From: Ecdyonurus torrentis
Lineage: Eukaryota > Arthropoda > Insecta > Ephemeroptera > Heptageniidae
Assembly (NCBI GenBank): GCA_949318235.1
Contig: OX439133.1
Coordinates: forward strand, 31,536,850-31,600,849
Direction of reading: 5' to 3'
DNA: 64,000 bases
In this document: positions 12,931 through 23,731 of the stretch, in pieces
Layout of the letters: the number at the start of each line of letters is the position of its first letter
Numbering within the stretch: the stretch's first letter is position 1
The notes under the pieces: model-generated
Databases searched by the model: none
What the model saw: only the letters and a program-made list of their open reading frames with translations
Told to the model about the DNA's origin: nothing
Translations under genes and position numbers: made by a program

Positions 12931-13641
12931 AGAAAAATATACATAGAACTGTAAAATTGAATGAAATTAGTAGAATTTGCAACAATTTATTTCTATATTT
13001 CAACCATAATACTTTATTATGAACGAAATAAATATGTTAAAGAGTTGTATTTGTATGGCTTGTATCTCGTAATCTAAAAAGAAAACTTCAAAATTTTATA
13101 ATGTCATTTAAAAGTAATCAGTAACAGCTACCTACGATAAAATTTTTAGAACTTTAGACCATAAAATAAGATAGAAAATAATTAATATTGAAATTTACAT
13201 TGGCTTTTATGGGACTAAAACTTACTAAAATCGTAATTTAAATTGTAGTCTGGTGACCTGAAAATTTTTACATATTTGAAAATACCTAATCCTAAAGTAA
13301 ATCAGTATAATATCAGTTATATTTCCTTTTTTATTAACTTTTTAATATATTACCCAAGTATCTAATTTCTTGCTATGCATTTTTAATTGTTTTGAATTAA
13401 TTTTTTTTAATTTAAAAACTATTTATTAAAATAATATTTTGTAAAATTTAATATTAAATTCAAATTTTATCTATTTCTTTTTTATATATTTTTTAATTTA
13501 ATTATAATATATTAAATCTAATTAATACTAAGATAGATAGACTGTAAGCTCTAATTACATCTGTTTTTATAGTTAGTCGAGGTACGAGTAGATAATATTA
13601 GGGAGATTGAAGATTTTATTGAATCGGTAAAAGTGATTGAT

Positions 13642-14983
13642 GGCCAAATATAAATCACCGGTACCTAATCAGTCCCGACCATCGGAACCCAGATATAAAA
13701 ACTATGCTCTTTGATTATGCTTAGGATACCTTAAAACACCCCACAATTTATTTTGGAAAAATCGGAAAATTCCGGGAAATACGCCACTTGTTATTTTTTA
13801 CCTTTTGCTACAGGAGGTGTTAAAAATTGCCATTTACTCGTAATATAATGTATGTTAGAAAATTCAACTAAACTAATTTAGACCCCTGATGAGTTAAGCT
13901 TTTCAGAAATTATGTGACCGTTATCCTTAAAATAATTTCAAGGCCCACCACCGGGGGTTGAAAATTTAAAACGCAGATTTGACAAAGTTTGGCATTTTTG
14001 GGAATTTTTATTTTTAAGTTAAAAAGTAGGTTATAATATGTCTTACATGTGTACCAAGTTACAAGTTGGGTGATCTGTAACTTTAGGAGCAAAGTCCGGA
14101 AAAGTATGTCCGCCACCTATATTATGAAAAAAGTGCAAATTTTAAAAATTCATCAAAAATCGAAAAATGAAGCAAATGCAATGAAATTTTGTATATAAGT
14201 TCATATTAAATTATCAAAAATTTCGAAATTTTTGGAAAAAATTTTGGCGCGAAATTTGAATTTAAAAAAAGTCATCCTACTAAAAATTGAATTAAATATG
14301 ATTGCATTTTGAACAACAAATTGCAATAAACTCAATTTTTTAGTAGGATGACTTTTTTAAAATTCAAATTTCGTGCCAAAATTTTTTCCAAAAATTTCTA
14401 AATTTTTGATAATTCAACATGAACTTATATACCAAATTTCATGGCATTTGCTTCATTTTTCAATTTTTTAAGAATTGTTAAAATTTGCTCTTTTTTCACA
14501 ATATAAGTGGCGGACATACTTTTCCGGACTTTCCTCCTAAAGTTACAGATCACCCAACTTGTAACTTGGTACACATGTAAGACATATTATAACCTACTTT
14601 TTAACTTGAAAATAAAAATTCCCAAAAATGCCAAACTTTGTCAAATCTGCGTTTTAAATTTTCAACCCCCGGTGGTGGGCCTTGAAATTATTTTAAGGGT
14701 AACGGTCACATAATTTCTGAAAAGCTTAACTGATCAGGGGTCTAAATTAGTTTAATTGAATTTTCTAACATACATTATATTACGAGTAAATGGCAATTTT
14801 TAACACCTCCTGTAGCAAAAGGTAAAAAATAACAAGAGGCGTATTTTCCGGAATTTTTCGATTTTTCAAAAATAAATTGTGGGGTGTTTTAAGGTATCCT
14901 AAGCATATAATCAAAGGGCATACTTTTTATATCTGGGTTCCGATGGTCGGGACTAATTAGGTACCGGTCATTTGTATTTGGCC
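13642..14983. mobile_element. 1.34-kb near-perfect palindromic (foldback-like) element
   Basis: Two arms of about 650 bp (13,642-14,295 and 14,331-14,983) are reverse complements with only scattered mismatches, around a loop of about 35 bp. The ends are GGCCAAATATAAAT / ATTTGTATTTGGCC. TGAT lies on both sides (13,638-13,641 and 14,984-14,987). The interrupted host sequence is module R: at 9,420-9,470 the same stretch is continuous, so it is an empty site. The arms encode mirror-image 68-codon frames (13,910-14,116 minus, 14,507-14,713 plus). These arise from the palindrome and begin at GTG codons, so I do not treat them as genes. Family is unassigned. A 4-bp TSD is compatible with several foldback or Sola-like groups. 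Confidence 0.9.
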
Positions 14984-15600
14984 TGATGTAAATAACATTG
15001 CTGAAGTTGAATGAAATTTGACAACATATTGATTGACTATATGTTTTGTAATAAATCCTCAACAAATACAAACTAAAACATGAATGAATAAATTAATGTA
15101 TTAATGTTACCAAGTATAAAATTAAAAATCTCGCTATATCATATACAATCATTTCTCTTTTGTCAATATTGCGTAAAGATGAATTCAGATTTTTATCTAT
15201 TGATAAAACATCAGTTTGTTCTGCAAAGTATAGTAAGGCTCTTTGTCAATCATTAGCTGTCTAACAACAACAAAGAAAAATAATAATTAAACGAAAAATT
15301 GGAAAGAGTTGGTAACGCTTAAACGACTTCAAATTGTCCAATTCGTTCTCATTTTTAGTTAAAAGACCTAATAATTACAGTAAAATCGAGAGTGCCGGCA
15401 AGGCCAGTCTCTACTAATAATACTAAGCAATATTTTTGAGTGCATTGAAGTTGTTCATAAAATGATTAAGTATCTCATGTACGTGAGAAAAATTATAATA
15501 ACAAAATATCAAACAATTTTTCAATGTTGTACAATAAATAAAACTTCTAAATTTGGTTGTTATTTATAGATCATTGTTATTCTCCTTCTTAAAGGAGTTG
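14984..15600 (+). repeat. Module R, copy 2 (right of the palindrome)
   Basis: Continues the module interrupted at 13,641: GTAAATAAC, AAATCTCGCTATATCATA, TTTGTTCTGCAAAGTATAGT, GGTAACGCTTAAACGACTTC. Confidence 0.8.
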
Positions 15601-15640
15601 TTATCTCTGGCTTTATAAATAGTTTACATCGTGTTATATA

Positions 15641-15997
15641 TAACCTCCCGAAAACGAAATTTGGAATTTTTAATGCGCTGAGAGCAAAAGCCGTTCAGCT
15701 ACCCCGAACCTACGTCACAGCTACAACTTGCTCTCTCTCTAGCTTGGCGCCAACGGTATAGTAACTCTTTTCTTTTTTTAATACTTTTTTTTACTACATA
15801 TCTGTAACCTTAAAATCATGTTATATACTTAAAATGTTACGTCCAGTAGCAAAAGAAGAAAAGAAGTGGAACTCATACTTGCGCCGAACTAGCGCGAGAA
15901 CAAGTTAAGTTATGACATAGGTTCTGGGTCGCTGTAACCGCTCTTGCTCTCAGCACGTTAGTAATTAAAACGTTGAGATTGTGTTTTCGTGAGGTTA
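15641..15997. mobile_element. MITE family I, full copy
   Basis: Inverted ends TAACCTCCCGAAAAC / GTTTTCGTGAGGTTA, then AATGCGCTGAGAGCAAAAGC facing GCTCTTGCTCTCAGCACGTT. Richer in GC than its surroundings (TTGCGCCGAACTAGCGCGAG). Partial relatives at 10,094-10,150 and 56,760-56,908. Confidence 0.8.
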
Positions 15998-15999
15998 AT

Positions 16000-16480
16000 A
16001 ACGCGATGATTATTATAAATAAAACCATTTTTGACTACTCCTCTAATTATTAAGAAATTATTTTCATGTATATAAATTACGGCACAAAACTTATATAAAA
16101 ATTAAAGCAAAAGTTAAATTTATTTTTTACTAATGCAGTTTTAATAATAAATATGGTTGTGTAAAATTTAGTAATGTTGTGTGTTTTTTTTTTTACTTTT
16201 TTATTTTATATTTATTTGTTATAACTTTTATTTTCAATTTTGTTCTTGATCTGCTTGCAATGCAGCTCTATTCCTTGTGTCTGTGTCTCTATTTAAATAG
16301 CACATATTTATGCTGTAAAGCTGTAAACATGAAAAATAACAATAAATTCATGAGATAATGAAATAAGACATTTTATTATTGGGAACGACAACTTTATATA
16401 TAAAAAAGGTAATAAAGTATAATTATTTAAAAAAAAAATATTGCATGTAATTCTTCTTATCTCATTACTATTGAATATAG
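16000..16480 (+). repeat. Module T
   Basis: Shares GGGAACGACAAC and TATTGCATGTAATTCTTC with 19,980-20,465 and 56,910-57,785. In all three places a reversed MITE C follows directly. Confidence 0.7.
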
Positions 16481-16482
16481 GG

Positions 16483-16775
16483 TGTATGCATTCATGTTAA
16501 AGTCGACGTCATATTGGATCACTCAATAACATGGACCGCATAGGAATATAACATATTTTGCCAGTTTAAAAATACAAACAAGCAATATTTGCTGTTAATA
16601 GTTGGAAATAGTATCTCAAATGTATGTGAAAAAAAATAATGATTAAATATTAACCGATTTCCTAAAGAAAATAGCTAAAAAAAAAAATGTTTGTCCTATG
16701 CTGAGCAATGTTATTTATTACTATTACTCCAGTATGGCGTCCAAGCGAAAATAAGACGTAGTCCGCCTACATCCT
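16483..16775 (-). mobile_element. MITE family C, reversed
   Basis: Starts TATAGGGTGTATGCATTCAT and ends at ACATCCTATA. It forms a head-to-head pair with the next feature. Confidence 0.8.
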
Positions 16776-17100
16776 ATAGGGTGTGTGCGCACGATGTCCT
16801 AATAAATGCGCTTCGACGCCATGATTCAACAACGAATAACATGGCTTAACATAGGACAAACGTGGGTTTTGCACTATTTTCTTTGGAAAATAAATTGTTG
16901 TTTTTGTTATTATTATTATTCTCGCATACTTGAGATACTAATTCAACTTCTTAATATAGCATCAGTTCCTGATCAGTTCTCTCCAAAAATTGCCAAGTAT
17001 TTTTAAGCTAGCAAAATGTGCCATTTTTCAATACCAGCCCATGTTAATCAGCAGTACTCACTTATGACGTCGACTTTAACATGAATGCAACCACCCTATA
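16776..17100 (+). mobile_element. MITE family C, forward
   Basis: Starts TAGGGTGTGTGCGCACGATG and ends GAATGCAACCACCCTATAG. With the preceding copy it makes an inverted dimer. A paralogous dimer at 57,787-58,165 has most of its second unit deleted. Confidence 0.8.
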
Positions 17101-17129
17101 GCAACCTTAATATTGTATAAACGAAATAA

Positions 17130-18700
17130 TTATATTTGTGGGTTGTATTTAGATTACGTATATCTCAAAATATAAAAAGAAAACACCTTAACTTTTCATA
17201 ATGTACTTTGAAAGTCAATAGTAACAGCTGTTATCTATGATTAAGTTTTTAGAACTTTAGACCTAGAGTACTCTAGAAGGGGGGAGTATACGCGATCCAG
17301 CAGAATTTTTAAAGCCCTTTCATTGGTTGTTGAAATCGAGAATTCAAATCTGATTGGCTGGTATGCCCAAAAATTTCATTGTTGTCAGTCAATGTTATTT
17401 AAATGTTCTTTTTTTTGTTTTGAAAATGACCGTAAGTAATGGGAAAAAATGAGATTTTGAACACTCATAAAATTTTACCAAAACGTTGTCACATTATGAA
17501 ACTTTATTATTTGGCCAAAAAAATAACATAAATTCAAAAGTCGTAATAATTCGCAAATACCGTTATTTACTGTTTATTTTTGTTCTCTTTTTCGTGAACG
17601 CTGTATTTTTCAAGCAAGCACAAGATTTTTGAGTTTGTTTACATTTTATTTTTCATTGTTGGAGCGCATTAGCCAATGAGCGTTGAGTATTGATTTTCAA
17701 AATATGATATTTTTAAAGCTTAACAAAATATTATTTTTAGCAAACTGAGGGTTTTGAAATTTTAGACATAACATTGCCATAAAATGAAGTTTGTTTTGTA
17801 AAAATTTCAATGCTGTAACTTCTTTCGTTCAATAGTTATGACGTTTCAAAATCGCGATTTTTCCCATTACTTACGCGATTTTTCGTGATCAAAAAACCCC
17901 AACAAAGGGTGCGCGTATACTCCTCCCTTCTAGAGTACTCTATTTAGACCATAAGATAAGAGAAAAAAAAGTTAGTATCGAAATTAACATAGGCTCTTAC
18001 GTGACTAAAACAGAAAAAAAAAACTATAATTTTTAATCTATAGCTCGGTAACCCTCTAATTTCTTTTACATTTTATACAATTTCTTATCATATTGTTTGT
18101 TACTCTGCATAACACCAGGATTGTTTCTCTTGTTACAAATTTTTAATAAATTATCTAAATATATAATTTTTTGTTTATTTTTACGTAATAATTTTTTTAC
18201 TTTTATGTGTGCAATGAATTATAAATTTATTGTTAAAATTTTAATATTATTTAATTTTCTAATAATTTTTATGTTTTATTACTTTATAATTAATTTTTAT
18301 ATAAATAATGTTTTCATTGAAAGTATAATATATTTATTGACAAATAATTTTTTCCAAAATGTTTATTCGTGGATACATGGTGGATACTATTAAGAGATAG
18401 AAAAATTGATAGAAGTCAATATCATAGATTAGCTAACTTTATACTTCATATGTAGAATTCACAAGTAAGTTTCGCAGTGAAGTTGATTGCATGTATTATT
18501 TTGATGAAATATTGAAACAATAAGTTTCTTTCTTGTTTCAACTTTTTGATAAATTACCCCAGCATCTAATTTTTTGACAAATATTTTCAATGATTTCAAT
18601 AAAACTCTTTTAAAATTTATATATTATATTACAATAAGATAGTATTGTGTGAAATTTTTATTTATTTTAATTGTTTATCTCTATTTTTAGTTTATTTATT
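17130..18700 (+). repeat. Module K, long form, split by a hAT-like element
   Basis: GGGTTGTATTTAGATTACG to AACTTTAGACC, then after the insert ATAAGATAAGAG and on to CTAATTTTTTGACAAATA. The 98-codon hydrophobic frame at 18,097-18,393 is low-complexity AT-rich DNA and probably not a gene. Confidence 0.7.
17264..17942. mobile_element. Non-autonomous hAT-like element
   Basis: Inverted ends of about 32 bp, TAGAGTACTCTAGAAGG on both strands, continuing AGTATACGCG with a few mismatches. An exact 8-bp target duplication TTTAGACC flanks it (17,256-17,263 and 17,943-17,950). Other K modules (for example near 48,230) show the uninterrupted AACTTTAGACCATAA. An 8-bp TSD and termini fitting YARNG indicate the hAT superfamily. 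The 679 bp contain no transposase. Confidence 0.9.
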
Positions 18701-18769
18701 TAATTTTTATATTCATATCTATCTTTCTAGAATTTCATATAGTTATTAGTAACATTCAGTTATCAATAA

Positions 18770-19680
18770 TATTAGAATGAAATTAGACAGCAAATAGAAT
18801 GATTATATTTGTAATACAATCTCAATAAATAACAACCTTAACATCATTGTATGTATGCTGCCATAAAAATTATCAAGTATTAAAATAAAAATTTCACTAT
18901 TGCTTATCCAAGTCCTTCTCTCTTGTAAAATATTGCGTCAAGTTCAATTCAGATTTTTTTCAATTGATAAAACATCAGTATGTTCTGCAAACTATAGTAA
19001 GGCTCTTTGACAATGATTGGCTGCCCAAAAAAAAAAAAAAAAAAAAAAAATCAAAATGGTAAAAATGTTGAAAATTGGTAACGCTTAAACGACTTCAAAT
19101 TGTCCAATTTATTCTCATTTTTGGTTAACAATAATTAGCTAAAAATAACAGAAAAAAGGTCGAGAGCATGGATATATAAACAGGATAGGAAGCTATTGTT
19201 GAAAAAACAATCCCTTAATGATGTAATTCAAATTTTCGCCGCAACAATGCAAGAATACAAAATTACGTATAAAAGTGGCGCTGTAGTCTGTGTGTGAATT
19301 TTAAAATTCACATACAGACTACAGCGCCACTTACATTTTACATGTTGATTGTTGCGGTGAAAATTTGAACTACATCAACAAGGGTTCGTTTTTAGTATAG
19401 GGCAATAACACAGGAGTTCACGACCCTGGTCGAGAGTGACAGTAAATTCAGTCTCTAGTAATAATACTAACAATAAGCAAAATTTTGATAGGAGAGCATT
19501 AATTGAAGTTGTTAATAAGTTGACTTAGTAGCTTAAGTATGTGAGAAAAATACTAATTACAAAAAATAAAACGACTTCTCAAAGTAAATAACCAAAAAAA
19601 GTTTGTCTTATGCTGCGCAATGTTGATCATTGCTCCCATATGGCGTCAAAGCGTATTCAGTATGACGTCATGTGGATACA
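18770..19680 (+). repeat. Module R, copy 3, grading into partial MITE C
   Basis: AATGAAATTAGACAGC, CAAGTCCTTCTCTCTTG, CATCAGTATGTTCTGCAAAC and GGTAACGCTTAAACGACTTC occur in module order. The right end (19,600-19,680) is a reversed MITE C fragment with ATGGCGTCAAAGCG. An insertion lies at 19,185-19,425. Confidence 0.7.
19216..19385. mobile_element. Inverted-repeat MITE inside module R
   Basis: Outer arms ATTCAAATTTTCGCCGCAAC / GTTGCGGTGAAAATTTGAAC. The perfect inner arms AAGTGGCGCTGTAGTCTG / CAGACTACAGCGCCACTT are separated by about 26 bp near 19,293. Exact termini unresolved. Confidence 0.75.
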
Positions 19681-19715
19681 CTTTTTACTTTGGAATTGTG
19701 AAATCATTCTTTAAG

Positions 19716-19960
19716 TTGCTATCGGTTAATATTATATACAAATATTATCAAGCTGTTCTTTTGTTATTTTTGCAAACATGAAATAAATTTCGTTATATTT
19801 AATTTGGTTGCAATTTACAGAAAGATTAAACATTTGATAGATTCTAGGTACAATATACTCAGTAGTCACTATCTCGCAATCTGGTAGATTTAGATCTAAT
19901 AACGACCATGTTAGACGAGAAAACAGGCAAATCAACAATGTCAAACATACATTTATCTGA
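19716..19960. repeat. About 200-bp duplicated fragment (partner 42,895-43,110)
   Basis: GATTCTAGGTACAATATACTC, CAATCTGGTAGATTTAGATC and CGACCATGTTAGACGAGAAA are shared with 42,895-43,110 in the same orientation. On the minus strand this copy is open for 70 codons (19,944-19,732), with a hydrophobic start and then Asn/Tyr-rich sequence. The other copy is frame-disrupted by an 8-bp insertion. I do not recognise the peptide. It could be a captured exon or a chance frame. Confidence 0.55.
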
Positions 19961-19979
19961 TGATCATTGTTAATAATGA

Positions 19980-20465
19980 CATTGTGAACTACACGCTTAA
20001 GTATGTAGACATTATTTTCATGTTAATAAAACCACAAGTTTAAAATTAAAAAAAAAATAGTATTACAGTTTTATTCTCAAATACAATTGAATAAATAAAA
20101 TATGATAAAATAAAATTTAATATAGTAGTGCAATTTGCAATTATTTTAATATTTTATATTTATTTATTATAATATATTTTAATTCTATTTGCGTAATAGG
20201 CATTTTTGTTGTTTAGACAAGCAATGTTTATGTGATTTTGCACTTACCTGGTAAAAATTTTTTTTTTATATTTTGGCTATGATTTAATGATATAGAATAT
20301 CTACTGTAATCATTAAAAATTTTTAAATTAATTATTATGAATGTTAGAGAAAACGAAATAAGACGGTACTATTGGGAACAACTTTCTAATACCAAAACAA
20401 AACAGTTCTATTTATTAAAAAGAAAAAAACTACTGCATGTAATTTTTCTATCTCAATTATATTGA
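19980..20465 (+). repeat. Module T, copy 2
   Basis: ATTGGGAACAACTTTC, CAAAACAGTTCTATTTATT and CTGCATGTAATTTTTC match 16,380-16,480 and 57,690-57,785. Confidence 0.65.
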
Positions 20466-20467
20466 AT

Positions 20468-20775
20468 GTAGGGAGTATGCATTCATTTTAAAGTCGACGC
20501 CATGTTGGATCACTCAATAACATGGGCCGCATATGAATATAATTTATTTTGCTAAATTAAAAATACTATGCAATATTTTTGAAAGCATTGATGCTGTTAA
20601 TAGTTTAATAAGTATCTCAAGTATGTAAGAAAAATAATAATAACGAAAAATTAACTGATTTCCCAAAGAAAAGAGCCAAAAAAAAGGAGTTCATCATATA
20701 TGGTGACCAATGTTATTCATTACACCAGTATGGCGTCCAAGTGCATCAAATATGACGTAGTTCGCCTACTTAAAT
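20468..20775 (-). mobile_element. MITE family C, reversed
   Basis: GGGAGTATGCATTCATTTTA to ATATGACGTAGTTCGCCTAC. It contains CATGGGCCGCATATGAATA, as in the other copies. Confidence 0.75.
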
Positions 20776-20779
20776 AATT

Positions 20780-21027
20780 AAATAATTTAACATTCAAGCA
20801 GAGTTGTCAAAATGCGTAAATATATAGTTGTTTATTATTGTCTTAAAACGAAAAATAAATACTTGCATGAATTTACCATAAAAAAGTGAAAGATATTTGC
20901 GGTTGCTTTTACAAAACCCTGTACAGTAAATTGAAAATGTTAAATACAATCATATAGCAAATTTTGGTTTTAAGAAAACGCGACATGATAGCCATAGTAT
21001 ATTTTATACAATATAATATAATAGTAT
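20780..21027. other. Unassigned flank of the LTR element
   Basis: About 250 bp without repeat relationships that I can see. It should contain the outer target duplication of the LTR element, probably ending AGTAT, but no second copy exists to confirm it. Confidence 0.5.
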
Positions 21028-21254
21028 TGTAGCCGCGCGTAGTCGTGTAGTCGGTTGCGAGTGAGCTCCTCTCCTTCTCTCCAGCCAGCCGCTGTCTCAG
21101 CCACCGCCGCCGCCGCCTCGTCAAGTAGCCGGCTCACGTGAACGTCGAACGTGGGGCGTAGTATACTATTAATTACACTAACTAGATTCACTAAACTTAT
21201 AATGGGAAGGTAGTGTCACTTCAATAAAAAGGTTGTAAGTTAACCTGTCACAGA

Positions 21255-21260
21255 TTTATT
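21255..21260 (-). terminator. LTR polyadenylation signal AATAAA
   Basis: AATAAA on the minus strand within the LTR, downstream of the candidate start site, as expected at the R/U5 side. Confidence 0.55.
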
Positions 21261-21317
21261 CTTAATTTGCCCAAATTACAAAAAGGCGCAGTGCAGGTGC
21301 ATTACATGGGCACCTGG

Positions 21318-21328
21318 ACTGAACTGAC
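21318..21328 (-). promoter_or_regulatory. Candidate initiator (TCAGT x2) in the LTR
   Basis: On the minus strand, TCAGTTCAGT lies about 155 bp inside the U3 end with no clear TATA box. It precedes the AATAAA signal by about 60 bp. TATA-less, initiator-driven promoters are known for gypsy-class LTRs. Confidence 0.5.
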
Positions 21329-21482
21329 TGTCCCGTCGAGCTCACCTCATCACATCACTTATTGCAAGCGCAGCATAAAATTATGGAAAATTCCATGCTG
21401 CGCATTTATACGCGGTATTTTCGAATGAGTGAAAATACAGATAAAATGAATATTATCTATGCTAAATCCGAGGTGGGTTACA

Positions 21483-21496
21483 ATACCCCCCTGCTC
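21483..21496 (-). promoter_or_regulatory. Polypurine tract for plus-strand priming
   Basis: AGCAGGGGGGTAT on the minus strand ends exactly where the LTR begins with TGTAACC. This is the expected position for the plus-strand primer of reverse transcription. Confidence 0.75.
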
Positions 21497-21836
21497 GGAA
21501 TATTCTTGCCCCCAAGAATGAAATCAGGTTTGAAGGGTTTGATGAGGCGTGTAATGTGATGAAGAAAGCTGTACATAGTACATATTGCAACGTTGTATGG
21601 TATGCAATTAATGAAATATGATAAGTAACTCTCTTGTTCTCTTGAGGAGAGAACCTTTATATAAGCAGCTGTATGCTTATATAGAATATAGTGTTAGTTT
21701 AATATTCCTATAAAAGTATATTTTAATTATTACTATGAAAAGCAAATGCAGATTTTTTTTTTTAATAATAAGTATGATTGATTTAATATGTTATAAAAAT
21801 AATTTTAATCATGTATTGATTAAATGATTTTTTTTT
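21497..21836 (-). other. 3' untranslated region between env and LTR, with hairpins
   Basis: No reading frame. Two strong inverted repeats: TATATAAGCA...TGCTTATATA (about 21,657-21,683) and TTCTCTCCTC...GAGAACAAGAGAG (about 21,631-21,655). Confidence 0.6.
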
Positions 21837-22520
21837 TTAAATGATTATTTCTTCATTTTCTTGTAATACATGTGGCATAAGTACCATCGGTGCACGGAAA
21901 CAACATGTTTTTGATAAGTAAATGTACAAGAAAATGATAATGCTTATTAAAATGATTGTGCTCATGCTTGCACTTGACAATATATGCCACAATATATTAT
22001 TTGTTGAATTTTTTTCTTGATCTTTTTGCATTTGATCAATAGTATCTGCATTTGTTTGTTGATTATTATTTATTTTATGTAATAAAATATTATTAGTAGC
22101 ATGCTTTATAAGTGTTTGAAAATCTATCTTAGAAGTAATATTCCAGTCTACTTTATTTAACATTTCTAAAGTATTATTTAGTTTTGGAAGAGAAATATGT
22201 TCAGGTTGTGATATGTCGATTGCATTACCAAACATAAACATATTAGTGTGGGGAACTGAATATTTGAAGTTATTTTGTAGGGAAAACTTTGATGTGAGGC
22301 GGTAATTAGAAGTACTTATCTCACAGTTTTCGGAATCTGTTATTAAATATGAGCCATTTAAAGTGAGCGGTACAGATTTAGTTTCAGTGTTATTAGCATG
22401 CAAGCAAGTTAAAATGAATGAGGTGGATTCAAATGTGGCTATAGCAATGCCAGCTGGTGTATTATATATTATGGGGCTTCTTTGAATGTGATATATTGGG
22501 TTACACATAGAATAATTCTA
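21837..22520 (-). pseudogene. env: env, C-terminal part, cut off by stop and frameshift
   Basis: The open stretch from 22,508 gives 223 residues in a different frame from the N-terminal part. It has several Cys and Asn-X-Ser/Thr sites, a Gln/Asn-rich region near 140-165, one membrane span at about 176-199 (STIILISIIIFLYIYL) and a short cytoplasmic tail with CC. That is the membrane anchor of a class I-type fusion glycoprotein. An in-frame TAG at 22,518-22,520 separates it from further env-like sequence upstream. Met at 22,508 is internal and not a real start. A TC-H-NN pattern occurs both just upstream of the stop and at residues 34-40, perhaps an internal duplication. Confidence 0.8.
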
Positions 22521-22654
22521 TTTTAAGAGCAAATTTAACGAGCAAGATTCTAAGTTTGTGTATATTATAGGATCGTTGATTTCACATATGTTATTTACAT
22601 GCATGCAAGTTATGGTGGTGGGGGGTGAAAGAAAATATCCTTTCAGTGATTTTC

Positions 22655-23731
22655 CTATATATATATGTATTTAGGTAAATCAAATGATACATATTTATTG
22701 AGTTTGGGGTCGTAAACTGGAATATTGTATATGGTATATTCGTTGAAAATATCATCAATATTTATTATCGGTATATCTATAATAAAACGAATGTTTTTAT
22801 CGTTATTAAATGTATGAATGGTGGCTATATCATAGAATTTTTGTATATTTTGTATGTTTGCGTCAGTTATTAATTGAAATTCTTTAGGGAGCGCTATTTT
22901 AACCGTGTTTAAGTATTCTAAAAATTGCTTCAGGGGTATTAATTCAGTTACTAATTTGTTGTGTAATGCACTTTGAAAACCAATTTCAATTTTGTTAAGT
23001 TTTTCTGTCGCTGTGTTTATTAAAAAACTTAACGTTTGAATATCAGTTATGAGTTTTAAGGCAAGTTGGATGTTGTAAATTTTAAGGTCTTGATCATTGA
23101 TTTTTCCTTCTAAAAACTGTTGTAATTCATTAAATTTTTCAACTATTTCAGAAGTTAAGTTTTTTAATATAAAAATGTCTGATTTTACTGTAGTTTCCAT
23201 GTTTTTAATGTATAGAATTGTTTTGTCAATAGTGTTTTGTGTGCCTGTAAGTGTGTTTTGTAAGTTTGTTATTTTTTTATTTATGGTATGGCCATCTTTT
23301 TGTGCTAATGTTCCGATAGAAGTATGTAAGAAATCTCCTAAAATCGGAAACCATGCTTCTCGTTTATATTTATTTTTAATTCGCGCGAAATTGATGACAT
23401 TTTCTAACTGAATTGTATAAAGTTGAAACATGTGGCTTGTATAGTATAGTGTTGAATCTAATACTCTAAATATATTAGATCGTTTAGAATTAATTTGCAT
23501 ATAGGCACTTGTATTTAATTGTTGGAAAATACTATGTAAAGCCTCATGTTCCAATTTTAATTCTTGTAAATCATATTCCAGAGCAAGGTGGCATCGGCTA
23601 CCTGTTATGGTAACGGATTTTGTTTTACTAAATAATACTGTATTATTTAGTTTTTTAATCTCTATGCTGCTAGAGAAGTATGTTAAAAATGCAATATGAA
23701 AAAGCAAAATAAGGAATAGTGGCGACCACAT
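22655..23731 (-). pseudogene. env: env, N-terminal part (fusion-type glycoprotein)
   Basis: 358 residues from a true ATG. A hydrophobic signal peptide spans about 4-20. A basic KYKR at 121-124 resembles a furin site and is followed by a hydrophobic, Gly-containing segment at about 126-142, where a fusion peptide is expected. Heptad-like helices follow (about 150-250). This layout is that of insect errantivirus envelope proteins, which are related to baculovirus F. The frame ends at 22,655 just after an alternating TA run (about 22,656-22,668), and env-like sequence continues in another frame. A length change in that run is the likely lesion. The protein as encoded lacks a membrane anchor. Confidence 0.85.

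Larger units (their letters stand above)
10430..13030 (+). repeat. Composite cassette copy 1 (Q-K-M-C-P-K'-D-B-Q)
   Basis: Module order here: Q (GAATTAGCAGCAAC) 10,430; K (AACAGCTACCTATGATAAAA) 10,560; M (GTGACGTCATTTCGCGAATT) 11,215; MITE C 11,411; P (CCTTTAAGTTGCAGTTAG) 11,705; K' 12,172; MITE D 12,526; MITE B 12,640; Q 12,930. The same sequence of modules, all on the plus strand, recurs with losses at 31.8-33.6, 40.5-42.6, 44.3-48.1, 49.0-51.9, 52.6-54.7 and 59.2-61.7 kb. Divergence is visible throughout. No coding sequence. Confidence 0.75.
21028..21482 (-). repeat. 3' LTR of the errantivirus-like element
   Basis: Read on the minus strand it runs from TGTAACCCACCTCGG to CGCGCGGCTACA, giving matched TGTA/TACA ends and 455 bp. 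An arthropod-type initiator TCAGT occurs twice at 21,318-21,328. A polyadenylation signal AATAAA is at 21,255-21,260. These suggest U3 of about 155 bp, a short R and a GC-rich U5 with a GCC run (21,099-21,119). A purine-rich tract abuts the U3 end. No second copy is present, so the boundaries rest on these signals and not on an LTR-LTR comparison. Confidence 0.8.

Noticed and set aside
13910..14713. Two identical 68-codon proteins on opposite strands
   Set aside because: Mirror images produced by the palindrome, starting at GTG, with no recognisable motif.
18097..18393. 98-codon hydrophobic frame resembling a membrane protein
   Set aside because: Low-complexity Phe/Ile/Leu from AT-rich module K sequence. 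Other K copies are not open there.
23097..23411. 104-codon plus-strand frame
   Set aside because: Antisense shadow of env.
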